From Liminaster sp964567855 (GTDB taxonomy: Bacteria; Bacteroidota; Bacteroidia; Bacteroidales; UBA3663), in the NCBI GenBank assembly GCA_964567855.1, contig CAZMOE010000006.1:38280-102279 (forward strand): a stretch of 64,000 bases of DNA, given 5' to 3'. The position numbers and the translations under genes are program-made. Below the pieces are notes generated by a model. It made no database searches, had not been told where the DNA came from, and saw nothing but the letters and a program-made list of their open reading frames with translations. The stretch's first letter is position 1. Every line of letters begins with the position of its first letter. Shown here one piece after another: positions 26,605 to 35,900 of this stretch.

Positions 26605-26667
26605 GTTTTCCGGCTGGTTGGCGGTTCCTCTCCGGTAAGCGTTCGCGCTACCGGGAGATCCGGAAAC
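26605..26667 (+). promoter_or_regulatory. Nested hairpin in the first susC-susD intergenic region
   Basis: Inner stem CTCTCCGGTAAGCG-TTCG-CGCTACCGGGAG (26628-26656) has one bulged A and one G-U pair and is capped by a TTCG tetraloop. It is enclosed by GTTTTCCGG (26605-26613) with CCGGAAAC (26660-26667). No T tract follows, so an RNA-stability or processing element is more likely than a terminator. Confidence 0.6.
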
Positions 26668-26742
26668 GGTCGCCTCGAAAGAGCAAGGGCTTTCGGTCTT
26701 CCGGATTCCCGATTCATACAAAAATTAAAATACAGAATAAAA

Positions 26743-28506
26743 ATGAAACGCATAAAAAATATAATGACAGTGGCTCTCTTGGGGGCATCCGTCGCTTTCA
26801 CCTCCTGCGACGACTGGCTCTCCTTGGATCCTGAGAATGCTGTGCCTGCCGATTTGTACTGGCAGTCGAAAGAAGACGTTTCCGCAGCCATGACAGGCAT
26901 CTATTGTTCAGTGCTCAGCACCTCCAATCGGATGCTGATGCACGGCGAGATGCGTGCCGACTTTGCAACGCATGGAAGAGTATTGGATGGCGGCTATAAG
27001 AATATCCGCGAGGGAAATATCATCTCTTCCAACACATGGGTAACCTGGACCCCTTATTACCATGTCATCAACAACTGTAATCTGTTGCTGGAACGGTCGG
27101 ACATGGCCTTGGAACACGACCCATCTTTTACTCCCGAAGAATGTACGAACTATAAATCTCAGGCTTTGGTGATCCGCGCCCTGATGTATTTCTACCTCAT
27201 CAGGACTTATAAGGATGTGCCTTATGTCACTTGGGCCTATTATGATGATCAGACAGACCGCACTTGTGCCGTTACCTCCCAGATGGACATTCTGAACGAC
27301 CTGATTGCCCAGCTGGAGAAGATTCAGCAGACTTCGGGCGCTTTGGCCTATTCGTATAGCCAGACCAGTGCAGCTCACAACAAGGGCCAGGTTACCATGT
27401 ATATGTTAAAGGCCCTGTTGGCGGACATGTATCGTTGGAAAGGAGCGCTGGAAATGGATCAGGCAGCATCTGAAACCGCTTATCAGCGTTGTGTAGATCT
27501 TTGCAACGAGCTTATCGGATGCGGTCAGTTCGCTTTGATTCCTGTCTCCAAGACCGACGCCAAGGCCGCTGTCGGCACCTATCTGGAAGATGCGGCTACT
27601 CATGCCGACTCTTGCTTCTATGTGATCAGCGGCGATGCTGCCGACAATATGTTTGATCAGATCTATGTCAAAGGAAATTCTTCCGAAAGTATTTTCGAGC
27701 TTCAGGTCGATGATTATACGGCAACCCCGTTCTACTCGCTTTTCTGCGGTAATTCTACTCTGATGCCCAATGATGCCCATTTGACCGATGACGTATTCCT
27801 GCCCACTACCAACGAGTGCGCACGCACCGGTAATTATGAAGATATCCGCTACAAGATCAATAGCGTCGGCCAGGGTGAGTCCAAACTCTGCTGGAAATAT
27901 GCCGGCCGCGATCTCAATGGCGAAAGTTATGTCAATCGTGCGGACTTTGACAAGAATGTATTGGTTTATCGCTTGGCGGAAGTCTATCTGATGAAGGCTG
28001 AGGCCCTCAATCAGCTCGCTTGGATTCATAATGAGGACCCGGACATGCTGGTCGAGGCATACAAGGCGGTGTTCAAGGTCCGTGACCGTGCCGCTGCCGT
28101 CGAGGCCACCGATGTTCTTTGTGCCAACAGCGTACCGATGCAGGTGCAGTACTGGGATGAATTGCGTAACGATTCCTCCATCGTGCTTGACAGCCGCACG
28201 GAACTCTCTTGCCGCGATATGGAACAGTTCATTCTGGAAGAGGAAGGCCGTGAGCTGATGTTTGAAGGCCGTCGCTGGTTCGATGTGCTGCGTCATGCCG
28301 CACGTAACAATTACGGCGCCGGTCCCTGCAAGGGCGGTAATCTGAATTATCTGCTGAGCATCGTGATCAATTCCACCACTATCGACAAGGTGACTTATCT
28401 TCGCAATGCTTATCTGAACTATGAGAGCCATTATCTGCCTTATCCGAAGCAGGATGTATCTCTCAATAAGCTGCTGACGCAGAAACCGTTCTATGGAACA
28501 GAATAA
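26743..28506 (+). CDS. SusD/RagB-family outer-membrane lipoprotein (first copy)
   Basis: 587 residues; lipobox Cys22 followed by acidic residues (FTSCDDWLSLDPEN). The N-terminal SusD-like domain contains YWQSKEDVSAAMTGIY. Tetratricopeptide-type helices surround QALVIRALMYFYLIRTYKDVPYV (about 145-168). The C-terminal RagB/SusD block includes DKNVLVYRLAEVYLMKAEALN (about 404-424) and EEEGRELMFEGRRWFDVLRH (about 500-520). SusD lids the SusC barrel and binds the glycan. It is paired with the preceding SusC and followed 37 bp later by a FAS1 lipoprotein. Confidence 0.93.
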   Translation: MKRIKNIMTVALLGASVAFTSCDDWLSLDPENAVPADLYWQSKEDVSAAMTGIYCSVLSTSNRMLMHGEMRADFATHGRVLDGGYKNIREGNIISSNTWVTWTPYYHVINNCNLLLERSDMALEHDPSFTPEECTNYKSQALVIRALMYFYLIRTYKDVPYVTWAYYDDQTDRTCAVTSQMDILNDLIAQLEKIQQTSGALAYSYSQTSAAHNKGQVTMYMLKALLADMYRWKGALEMDQAASETAYQRCVDLCNELIGCGQFALIPVSKTDAKAAVGTYLEDAATHADSCFYVISGDAADNMFDQIYVKGNSSESIFELQVDDYTATPFYSLFCGNSTLMPNDAHLTDDVFLPTTNECARTGNYEDIRYKINSVGQGESKLCWKYAGRDLNGESYVNRADFDKNVLVYRLAEVYLMKAEALNQLAWIHNEDPDMLVEAYKAVFKVRDRAAAVEATDVLCANSVPMQVQYWDELRNDSSIVLDSRTELSCRDMEQFILEEEGRELMFEGRRWFDVLRHAARNNYGAGPCKGGNLNYLLSIVINSTTIDKVTYLRNAYLNYESHYLPYPKQDVSLNKLLTQKPFYGTE

Positions 28507-28543
28507 AAGAGAATTTGTAAAACTATAAATTTTGAAGAATAAT

Positions 28544-30568
28544 ATGACTGTAAAAAATATATTCCGCAGTGGGGCGCTGATGGCAGTTGCCATAGCCTTT
28601 GCTCCAGTGTTTACGGCCTGCGATGACTATATGGATGGCGACGACTGGGTTGCCAATTCCGAGCCGCAGCTCGATGAGCATGTCATGAATAATCCGGACC
28701 TGAGCCTTTTCCATGCCATCATCCGTCAGGGCGATGCCGTGGGTATGGTTCACGCCTATGGTACCTATACATTGTTCGCCCCGACTAACGCGGCCGTCGC
28801 CAAGCATCTCGGTGGTGGTGACGCCGACGCCGCGATGGCCGCCATTACTGCATTAAGTGCCGACTCGGCCCGCGCGATCGTCAAATACCATATGTTGAGC
28901 GATACCCTGCATACTTCGGATTTCGTAGACTCCCGTTTATCCTGTCCCAACATGGAGACAGATTATATGACGTCACAATATCTCTATGACGAAAACGCCG
29001 GAGAGAACTACTACGTCATTAATCGTAGTGCCCGCATCGTAGAAAGCGACATTCACGCCGGTAATGGTATTCTCCATATCGTGGATGGCTTCCTCCATCG
29101 TCCTGAATACGCTGTCACCGATGTATTCGCCAACATCAGCAATTATGCTGGCGAGGGCTATGACGCCATGACCGGCCTGATGCAGGAGATTTTGGATAAA
29201 AATGAAAATATCAAGAAGTCCATCGACTCTATTTTGGCCTCCCAGAAATATCTGACATTCCTCGTACAGCCGAATGCCGTGATGGAGAAGGAGGGCCTTT
29301 TGACATTGGACGATGTTATCGCCGCCCTCCAGAAAAACAATATTTCCAACTATTCGGAAGAGCAGTTGCTTGAAAACTGGATCGGCTATCACTTCCTGAA
29401 AGGCCGTTATTACAAGAATGATATCATGGGTATCTCTGCGATCAACACCTGTACCTCTTTGAATAAAGTAGTTACTGTTACGACATTGGGCGAAGATATT
29501 TATCTCAATCGTTTCGAGGATTTCGATGATCCCGGTATCCAAATGCTTACAAGCGGTCAGTTAGTGGATTTCGTTTGTGCCAATGGTGTCGTACAGACTT
29601 TGAATGGTGAGTTGGAAATTATCGAACGTGCCGCTACCCGTATCAACTGGGATATGGCCGACCAGCCGGAGATGCGGGCTCTCAAGGGCTTCCGTAAAGC
29701 TGGTACCTATGTATATTTCAACTCCACCTTGTCAGCGGATGAAACCGGCTATGTGCCGACTGATCTTTCCTTGATGAGCTGGTCCGGTAAAAACTCTCCG
29801 TCGGTGCAGTATTGTTGCGATTTCGAGCCTAAACTCGGTTCCGATAACTTCGACGTCAAGTCTGAATATGTTTACGGCGACTATTTGAATTTCCGTCTTG
29901 CCACTCATGTGATGCAGTATCTGGAAATCAAGACCCCGACATTGGTTACGGGCAAGTACAAAGTTTGGTTGCGCTATCGCGCTATGGGTACTTTCTCCCG
30001 CGGCGATGGCACCATCCGTACCACCTTCAAGCAGGACGGTCACGATGATCAGGTCTTCGGTACTGTAACCCTTTCGCAGTACGGTAATGCTTCCAACAGC
30101 CGCGACGACGACGAGACGCAGTTGGCCAAGGGACGCCAGCAGCCGCAGGCTCTTTATCCGAACCAGACTTATGTGACAGCTGTCAACCTCGGTACGATCG
30201 ATGTCTTCTCCGATGGTGTACATACGCTCCGCTTCGATCCTCAGGACGGTAATCAGGCCTTGGGCCAGAACTATGACATGCTCATGTTCATCCCAATCGA
30301 TGTCGATCAGGTACATCCGCGTGTCGCTGTTGACGGATCCGATTCGCGTGTGTACAAGGTGATCAAGGATGAGGACGGAAATCTCGTTCAGGACCGTTCT
30401 GTTTATATAGATGTGGCCGGATACAACAGCAGTTATCGTACTCACATTTTCCCGAATCAGTGTGACGTTGTGGCCGGAAAACTGGAGCCGGGAACATGTC
30501 CGCAGGCCTGGTGCCCGAATCATGATGCCAGCCGCTTTGATGAAGAGGGCAATTTAATAGAACAATGA
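28544..30568 (+). CDS. FAS1-domain lipoprotein with C-terminal beta-sandwich (second FAS1 gene)
   Basis: 674 residues from the ATG at 28544; an in-frame TTG at 28532 is also possible. Lipobox Cys26 with acidic followers (FTACDDYMDGDDW). FAS1 module 1 is at about 40-195 (YTLFAPTNAAVAKHLGGG ... GNGILHIVDGF). Module 2 lies at about 200-370 (VVTVTTLGEDIYLN ... ANGVVQTLNGEL). The C-terminal 300 residues look like a beta-sandwich (GKYKVWLRYRAMGTFSRGDG, VHTLRFDPQDGNQ), perhaps a glycan-binding module. Such proteins are common partners of SusC/SusD pairs in Bacteroidota, but their biochemical role is unproven. Confidence 0.78.
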   Translation: MTVKNIFRSGALMAVAIAFAPVFTACDDYMDGDDWVANSEPQLDEHVMNNPDLSLFHAIIRQGDAVGMVHAYGTYTLFAPTNAAVAKHLGGGDADAAMAAITALSADSARAIVKYHMLSDTLHTSDFVDSRLSCPNMETDYMTSQYLYDENAGENYYVINRSARIVESDIHAGNGILHIVDGFLHRPEYAVTDVFANISNYAGEGYDAMTGLMQEILDKNENIKKSIDSILASQKYLTFLVQPNAVMEKEGLLTLDDVIAALQKNNISNYSEEQLLENWIGYHFLKGRYYKNDIMGISAINTCTSLNKVVTVTTLGEDIYLNRFEDFDDPGIQMLTSGQLVDFVCANGVVQTLNGELEIIERAATRINWDMADQPEMRALKGFRKAGTYVYFNSTLSADETGYVPTDLSLMSWSGKNSPSVQYCCDFEPKLGSDNFDVKSEYVYGDYLNFRLATHVMQYLEIKTPTLVTGKYKVWLRYRAMGTFSRGDGTIRTTFKQDGHDDQVFGTVTLSQYGNASNSRDDDETQLAKGRQQPQALYPNQTYVTAVNLGTIDVFSDGVHTLRFDPQDGNQALGQNYDMLMFIPIDVDQVHPRVAVDGSDSRVYKVIKDEDGNLVQDRSVYIDVAGYNSSYRTHIFPNQCDVVAGKLEPGTCPQAWCPNHDASRFDEEGNLIEQ

Positions 30569-30584
30569 ATAAATACTATCGACT

Positions 30585-32549
30585 ATGAATAACATCAAGA
30601 AAAGATTTATTTTCCTTATGGGAGTTGCAGTCGCCGTCTTCGGTGGCAGCAGTTGCGACGACCAGTGGGATGATGAAGAGGTGAGCGGATCCCGTTCACA
30701 GACCATCTGGGAGGTCATTTCTTTATACCCGGAGTTGAACTCTTTCCGCGAGGCTCTTACCCGTGGCGGTTATGACGCCTTGTTGCAGTCTTCCGGTGCT
30801 TATACGGTGCTGGCGCCGGTGAGTCAGGCTATGCAGGCCGTTCCGGATTCTCTTTGGGAGGAAGTGCCCGGTTCGCATATCGCACTGCTGGAATATAATA
30901 AGGCCATGCTCGATACGATGACCTATCTTACGATGTACAATGGTAAGATGATTGTTCTGGATTCCATGAAACTGACTCAGGAAGAGGTTGTCTGCCGCAA
31001 CGGTATCCTTCGCTTTTCCGGTTTTGCTTCCGAAAGGCAGCCTAACGTCTATGAACGTCTTTACGATCTCGCCGAAGAGAACGATATGGCCGCTTTCATT
31101 CTCAGTTTGGGCGATTCTGTCATGGATATGGACCGGAGCGTTCAGACCGGTCTCGATCCGGTGACGAATACTCCGGTTTACGATACGATTTATAAGTATT
31201 ATAATCCGCTTTTCGAGCGTATCCCGCTCAACGATAACGGCGCATTGATTTCATTGGTTCTTCTCGACAACGAGACATTTGCCGCTCTGTCCGATAAATA
31301 CTGGCCCTATCTGAAACAACACAACGGTGAGCACCGTGAAGTCGACTACGTTTCTACGTTGAAGATCGACTCTGCCAAGACTACTCTGGTGGCCCGTACG
31401 GAATTGGTTTGCGATCTGACTTGTCGTCTTAAAGATGCCAATCCTGGTAGCAAGACGTTCCGTTCCATCGGCGGTATAGAGCTGGATATGTCCGGCGCCA
31501 TTCTGCCTGAAGACTCTGTCTGGATGGTATCCAATGGTAACATCCGTCTGGCCAAGAACGTGAATATCCGCATCAAGGACAATAAGATCAAGGATGTTTA
31601 CATACAGGGCGAGGATTATTATGCGACCAACGAGAACTATGTCTTCACCCGCATCGTTCCCTCCGCCATGGGTGGCCGTGACGTCGTGCTCTGCGGTGCC
31701 GATACCATGCGAACTTATGCCGCTTACTATGTTGACAGCCTTGGCAATATGACCGACTCTGTCATCTTCAAGCATATATCTTCCAACTACGGTTATGTCG
31801 GAACCTCTTTCAGTTCCAACGGCAATCCCCAGCTCAACTATGCCAAGGGCGGCTCTTATCTGGCTTACAAGGCTCCATTGTTCTCTTGCAGCTATAAGAT
31901 TTATTGGCGCAGTGTCGATGATCGCGCTCACCATTGCGCGCCTGATACAACGGCTGTCAATTATCCGAAATATCTGGAAAACAAGAATTATCCGTGCGGC
32001 GGCGTGCTTCGCAATGTTCAGAAGCTGTACCTTTCCCAGCCCGGCGACCTTCCGCTGGCTTACAACAATGCGGAAACGGTCGGCGACTTTGTGTTGAATT
32101 GTTCTCCCAACAACATCTTCAACAGTACCTTCAAAAATTATCGTTGCATGGCAGGTTATGATCCCGATGCCGACCTGGTAAGCGAAGTCGGCAAGAACGG
32201 TGGTTTTGCCCGTTTGGGTGTCAATGCCGGATATGCGTTGGATGATCCTTCCTATGAGACTCCGCTGATCTGGTGCGAGACGGCAAAGATCGATCAGACA
32301 AGTGTTTTCTATACCGGTATTGTCGGTGTGAGCACCAACGAGCGTTTCGCAATCAACCAGAAAACCGGAAAACCGACCTCCATACCGAAAGACATTTTCT
32401 ACTGTATGTATGAGGGCGACGCTACGGTTTTCGTGACCAATGCTCCCTTCAACCAGACGAATACGACCACACCTTCGGCCAGCAAAGTGCAGCCTCATGG
32501 CTCCATCTACCTGGATTATATTCACTTTGTTCCGGATATCGATGAATAA
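30585..32549 (+). CDS. FAS1-domain lipoprotein (third FAS1 gene)
   Basis: 654 residues; lipobox Cys24 with a very acidic stretch after it (SSCDDQWDDEEVSG), as for surface export. One clear FAS1 module at about 40-150 (NSFREALTRGGYDALLQSSG, YTVLAPVSQAMQAV, NGILRFSGF), a weaker one to about 320, then a beta-rich C-terminal part ending GSIYLDYIHFVPDIDE. That end is similar in layout to the neighbouring FAS1 protein (residues to its LMFIPID block). It is 17 bp after the second FAS1 gene and 19 bp before the second susC, so clearly part of one operon. Confidence 0.72.
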   Translation: MNNIKKRFIFLMGVAVAVFGGSSCDDQWDDEEVSGSRSQTIWEVISLYPELNSFREALTRGGYDALLQSSGAYTVLAPVSQAMQAVPDSLWEEVPGSHIALLEYNKAMLDTMTYLTMYNGKMIVLDSMKLTQEEVVCRNGILRFSGFASERQPNVYERLYDLAEENDMAAFILSLGDSVMDMDRSVQTGLDPVTNTPVYDTIYKYYNPLFERIPLNDNGALISLVLLDNETFAALSDKYWPYLKQHNGEHREVDYVSTLKIDSAKTTLVARTELVCDLTCRLKDANPGSKTFRSIGGIELDMSGAILPEDSVWMVSNGNIRLAKNVNIRIKDNKIKDVYIQGEDYYATNENYVFTRIVPSAMGGRDVVLCGADTMRTYAAYYVDSLGNMTDSVIFKHISSNYGYVGTSFSSNGNPQLNYAKGGSYLAYKAPLFSCSYKIYWRSVDDRAHHCAPDTTAVNYPKYLENKNYPCGGVLRNVQKLYLSQPGDLPLAYNNAETVGDFVLNCSPNNIFNSTFKNYRCMAGYDPDADLVSEVGKNGGFARLGVNAGYALDDPSYETPLIWCETAKIDQTSVFYTGIVGVSTNERFAINQKTGKPTSIPKDIFYCMYEGDATVFVTNAPFNQTNTTTPSASKVQPHGSIYLDYIHFVPDIDE

Positions 32550-32567
32550 CCCTCCAAATCTCCAATT

Positions 32568-35500
32568 ATGAAAAAGAGTTTTTTGATATTTCTGATTGCA
32601 TGTACAGCCGGTTGCACAGCGACTTTTGCCCAGGAGGCAAAAGGCTTCGCCGGTGTTCTTAAGATGGCCGGGGGTGAAACCAAGACCACGGTCCATGGCA
32701 AAGTAGTTTCCGATGCTACCGGTCAGCCTATTCCCGGTGTTTCAGTTTCCGTGGTCGGCCATCCCTATTCGGCCATGACCGACGATGCAGGTTCCTTCAC
32801 TCTGCAGGTTCCCGCTTCCGGAGATTGTGAATTGAAGGTCAACGGTCCTACACAGGCCGGCGTCATTGTCTCTTTGCGTGACCGCGACTATGTTTCCATC
32901 CGCCTGATGGAAGATGGCTACAAGACCATGACGAACAATGATGTGCTGACTCCGCTCGGTATGCGCGAGCGTTCACATGTGACCTCCGCGCTTTCCGTAG
33001 TCGCCGATGACAATTCACTTTCTGTCAAAGGTTCTCCGGAGGCCCTGATGCAGGGCAATGTAGCCGGTCTCGGCGTCGATTTCCGTTCCGGGGCCGATGG
33101 CGCAGGTGCAAATTTGCTGTTGCGCGGCTATAATTCCATCTATGCTACCAATCAGCCGTTGCTCGTTATCGACGGTATGGTGATTGAAAACCGTCAATTC
33201 GGTCTTTCTTTGGTCGAGGGGCAGATTTCCACCCCTCTCGGTGCCATCGATGTGAAAGATATCGACCAGATTACCGTTTTGAAAGATGCTTCATCCATTT
33301 ACGGAGTCAAAGGCGGTAACGGCGCTATTCTGATTCAGACCAAGCGCACGGTAGAACAGGCCACCCGCATCGATGTGACCGCTCTCTGCGGTATCAACAT
33401 GCAGCCTGAGAAATTGCCGGTACTCGGGGCCAAAGACTCCAAGCGTTATTTGACCGAGTTGGCACAAACCTCCGGTCTGACTTCCGGTCAGATCAACGCC
33501 TTGCCGTGGGTTAATCCCAATTTGCCCGTTCAACGCCCGGACAAGACTTGGGAAAACAGTGCTTATTATAAGTACAACAACAATACGGACTGGCAGGATG
33601 AGATTTTCCAGACCGGATTCAAGCAGCAGTACTCCTTGATGGTAACCGGAGGTGATGACAAGGCCATATATGGCGTCTCCGTCGGTTTCCAGAATAAGGA
33701 CGGCCTTATCGAGGGCACCGATTTCCAGCGTTTCAATGCCCGCGTGAATGCCGCTATCAAGTTCACGGACCGTATCCGTTTCAACGCCAATATGAGTTTC
33801 GTCTACGGCGTCAAGAATCTGGCCAACGAAGGTTCAGTTTCGGTGCTGAACCCTCTTTATACCGCTTTGACGAAAGCGCCGTTCACCTCTCCGAACTCTA
33901 TCAGCGAGCTGAATGTCGCTTCTCCGGCTTTCGAGGCCGTCGATGCCCTTGGGGCCGCCAACCCGGCCGTTGTTGTGAACGATGTCAAGAACGAATATTC
34001 CTATTATCGGTTTATGGGTAGCTATAATCTCGAAATCGATCTCGCCAAAGACCTTCTGCTGACGTCGACATTCGGTCTTGACTTCAACAAAGAGCGTGAA
34101 GAGATCTTCTATCCCTCTTCCGGTATCCCTTATGGAACCTTGCCGAATGCAGAAATCGTTAACCAGCAGCTGCATCGTGTCGAACGTCTTTACGACCTCT
34201 TTAACGAGACCCGTTTGAACTATACCAAGAAGCTCGGTGATCATCTCCTGGACGGAACTCTCGGTTTCCGTTATATGAACTGCTCCGCAGAAGACGATTA
34301 TGGTCATGGCTATAACTCTGCCAGCAATTACTATCAATCTATTTCTTCCGGTGATGCCGCACTTTATCAGAACGGCGGTGCCTTGGGCAACTGGAACTGG
34401 CTTTCTTTCTACGGCAATATCGATTATGCCTTCAAGAACCGCTATTTCCTGCAGGCCATCGTTTCTTCGGACGCCTCTTCCCGCTATGGTGACGACGTCG
34501 CTCCGTTGCAGGTATATCCCGGCGTATCGGCCGCATGGCTCATTTCTTCCGAGAAGTGGATGAAGAGGGCAGGAGCTGTCAACCATCTCAAGCTGCGTGC
34601 CAGCTGGACAACGGCCGGTAATGACGACATCGGCAATTACAATGCCAAGCGTTATTATGTTTCTACCCCGTTCCTCTCTAACAACGGTCTGATTCGTGGT
34701 AACCTGATCAACGAGGATCTGAAGCCCGAACGTGTTACCAGAATGAATGTCGGTCTCGACATGGCTTTCTTCAACGAACGTCTCGGCCTCACCGTCGATG
34801 CCTATAAGAGCAAAACGGAAGACCTCCTCATTTATTCCGATGCCGATTCTTTCAGCGGTTTCGCCAAATACGTTTCCAATGGCGGCGAAATGGAGAATCA
34901 GGGTCTGGAAGCCACAATCTTCGGGCGTGTGATCAACCGCAAGCATTTCTCCTGGGATCTGAGCGCCACCGTTGCCCATAACAAGAATGAGGTGAAGTCC
35001 CTGGATTGCGGTCTGATCGAGACTGAGATCGGCGACGGTACCGTCCTGACCCGTGCGGGCTCTTCTCTCGGCGTATTCTACGGTTACAAGACCGACGGGG
35101 TCTATGCTACGACGGCAGAGGCCAATAAAGCCGCCCTTTCTACGATGGTCGGCTCAGTCAAAGTGCCGTTCGGGGCCGGCGATGTCCGTTTTGCCGATGT
35201 AGAGAAAGACGGCGTGATCGATGGAAAAGACCGTGTCGATATCGGTGATCCCAATCCTGATATCTTCGGAGGTTTCTCTTCCGTCATGAAGAGCCACGGT
35301 TTCACCCTGACCGCCCAGTTCACCTATTCTCTCGGCAACGACATCTACAATTATACCCGCAGCCGGCTGGAGAACATGAGCAGCTATACGAATCAGACCA
35401 AAGCCGTCCTGAACCGTTGGCGCACCGAAGGCGATATCACCTCCATGCCGCGTGCCCAGTATGGCGACCCGATGGGCAACAGCCGCTTCTCCGACCGCTG

Positions 35501-35750
35501 GATCGAAGACGGCTCGTTCCTCAAGTTCAAGTCGCTGACTTTGTCTTACGACGTGCCGATCAAGAGCTCCTTGTTTACCGGTATTACTGTTTACGGTACG
35601 GTAGAGAATCTCTATACGTGGACCGATTACAAAGGCTATGATCCGGAGATCATTTCCTCATCTTCCAACAATCCGCTGTATCGTGGCGTAGACGCCTTCA
35701 CGACTCCTACGTCCCGCACGTTCTACATCGGCATGAAGATCGGTCTCTAA
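32568..35750 (+). CDS. SusC/RagA-family TonB-dependent outer-membrane transporter (second copy)
   Basis: 1060 residues. A signal peptide (FLIACTAGCTATFAQ) is followed by about 25 residues and then the carboxypeptidase-regulatory-like domain (TTVHGKVVSDATGQPIPGVSV). The plug domain is at about 130-265 (LMQGNVAGLGVDFRSG, LLLRGYNSIYATNQPLLVID, ITVLKDASSIYGVKGGNGA), and the barrel ends in IGMKIGL. The two SusC copies are clearly divergent, so this is not a recent duplication and the pairs may import different oligosaccharides. It pairs with the SusD at 35901. Confidence 0.92.
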   Translation: MKKSFLIFLIACTAGCTATFAQEAKGFAGVLKMAGGETKTTVHGKVVSDATGQPIPGVSVSVVGHPYSAMTDDAGSFTLQVPASGDCELKVNGPTQAGVIVSLRDRDYVSIRLMEDGYKTMTNNDVLTPLGMRERSHVTSALSVVADDNSLSVKGSPEALMQGNVAGLGVDFRSGADGAGANLLLRGYNSIYATNQPLLVIDGMVIENRQFGLSLVEGQISTPLGAIDVKDIDQITVLKDASSIYGVKGGNGAILIQTKRTVEQATRIDVTALCGINMQPEKLPVLGAKDSKRYLTELAQTSGLTSGQINALPWVNPNLPVQRPDKTWENSAYYKYNNNTDWQDEIFQTGFKQQYSLMVTGGDDKAIYGVSVGFQNKDGLIEGTDFQRFNARVNAAIKFTDRIRFNANMSFVYGVKNLANEGSVSVLNPLYTALTKAPFTSPNSISELNVASPAFEAVDALGAANPAVVVNDVKNEYSYYRFMGSYNLEIDLAKDLLLTSTFGLDFNKEREEIFYPSSGIPYGTLPNAEIVNQQLHRVERLYDLFNETRLNYTKKLGDHLLDGTLGFRYMNCSAEDDYGHGYNSASNYYQSISSGDAALYQNGGALGNWNWLSFYGNIDYAFKNRYFLQAIVSSDASSRYGDDVAPLQVYPGVSAAWLISSEKWMKRAGAVNHLKLRASWTTAGNDDIGNYNAKRYYVSTPFLSNNGLIRGNLINEDLKPERVTRMNVGLDMAFFNERLGLTVDAYKSKTEDLLIYSDADSFSGFAKYVSNGGEMENQGLEATIFGRVINRKHFSWDLSATVAHNKNEVKSLDCGLIETEIGDGTVLTRAGSSLGVFYGYKTDGVYATTAEANKAALSTMVGSVKVPFGAGDVRFADVEKDGVIDGKDRVDIGDPNPDIFGGFSSVMKSHGFTLTAQFTYSLGNDIYNYTRSRLENMSSYTNQTKAVLNRWRTEGDITSMPRAQYGDPMGNSRFSDRWIEDGSFLKFKSLTLSYDVPIKSSLFTGITVYGTVENLYTWTDYKGYDPEIISSSSNNPLYRGVDAFTTPTSRTFYIGMKIGL

Positions 35751-35758
35751 AAAAGAAG

Positions 35759-35853
35759 GTGTGAGGATTATGAACGGTGCAACACCTCTGCCGGTGGCCG
35801 CCTTATCGCCGGTTTCACAGCAGGCAATCTGTTTCCCGGTTCATAATCCACAC
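35759..35853 (+). promoter_or_regulatory. Long hairpin in the second susC-susD intergenic region
   Basis: GTGTGAGGATTATGAAC (35759-35775) pairs with GTTCATAATCCACAC (35839-35853), with one bulged A, enclosing 63 nt that contain further GC-rich complementarity (GCCGGTGGCC / GCCGGT). No T tract follows the 3' arm. It matches the position of the nested hairpin in the first pair. Confidence 0.6.
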
Positions 35854-35900
35854 AAAGAATCCAATTCTTAACTCGTATAAACATTCTAATTTAATTTGAT

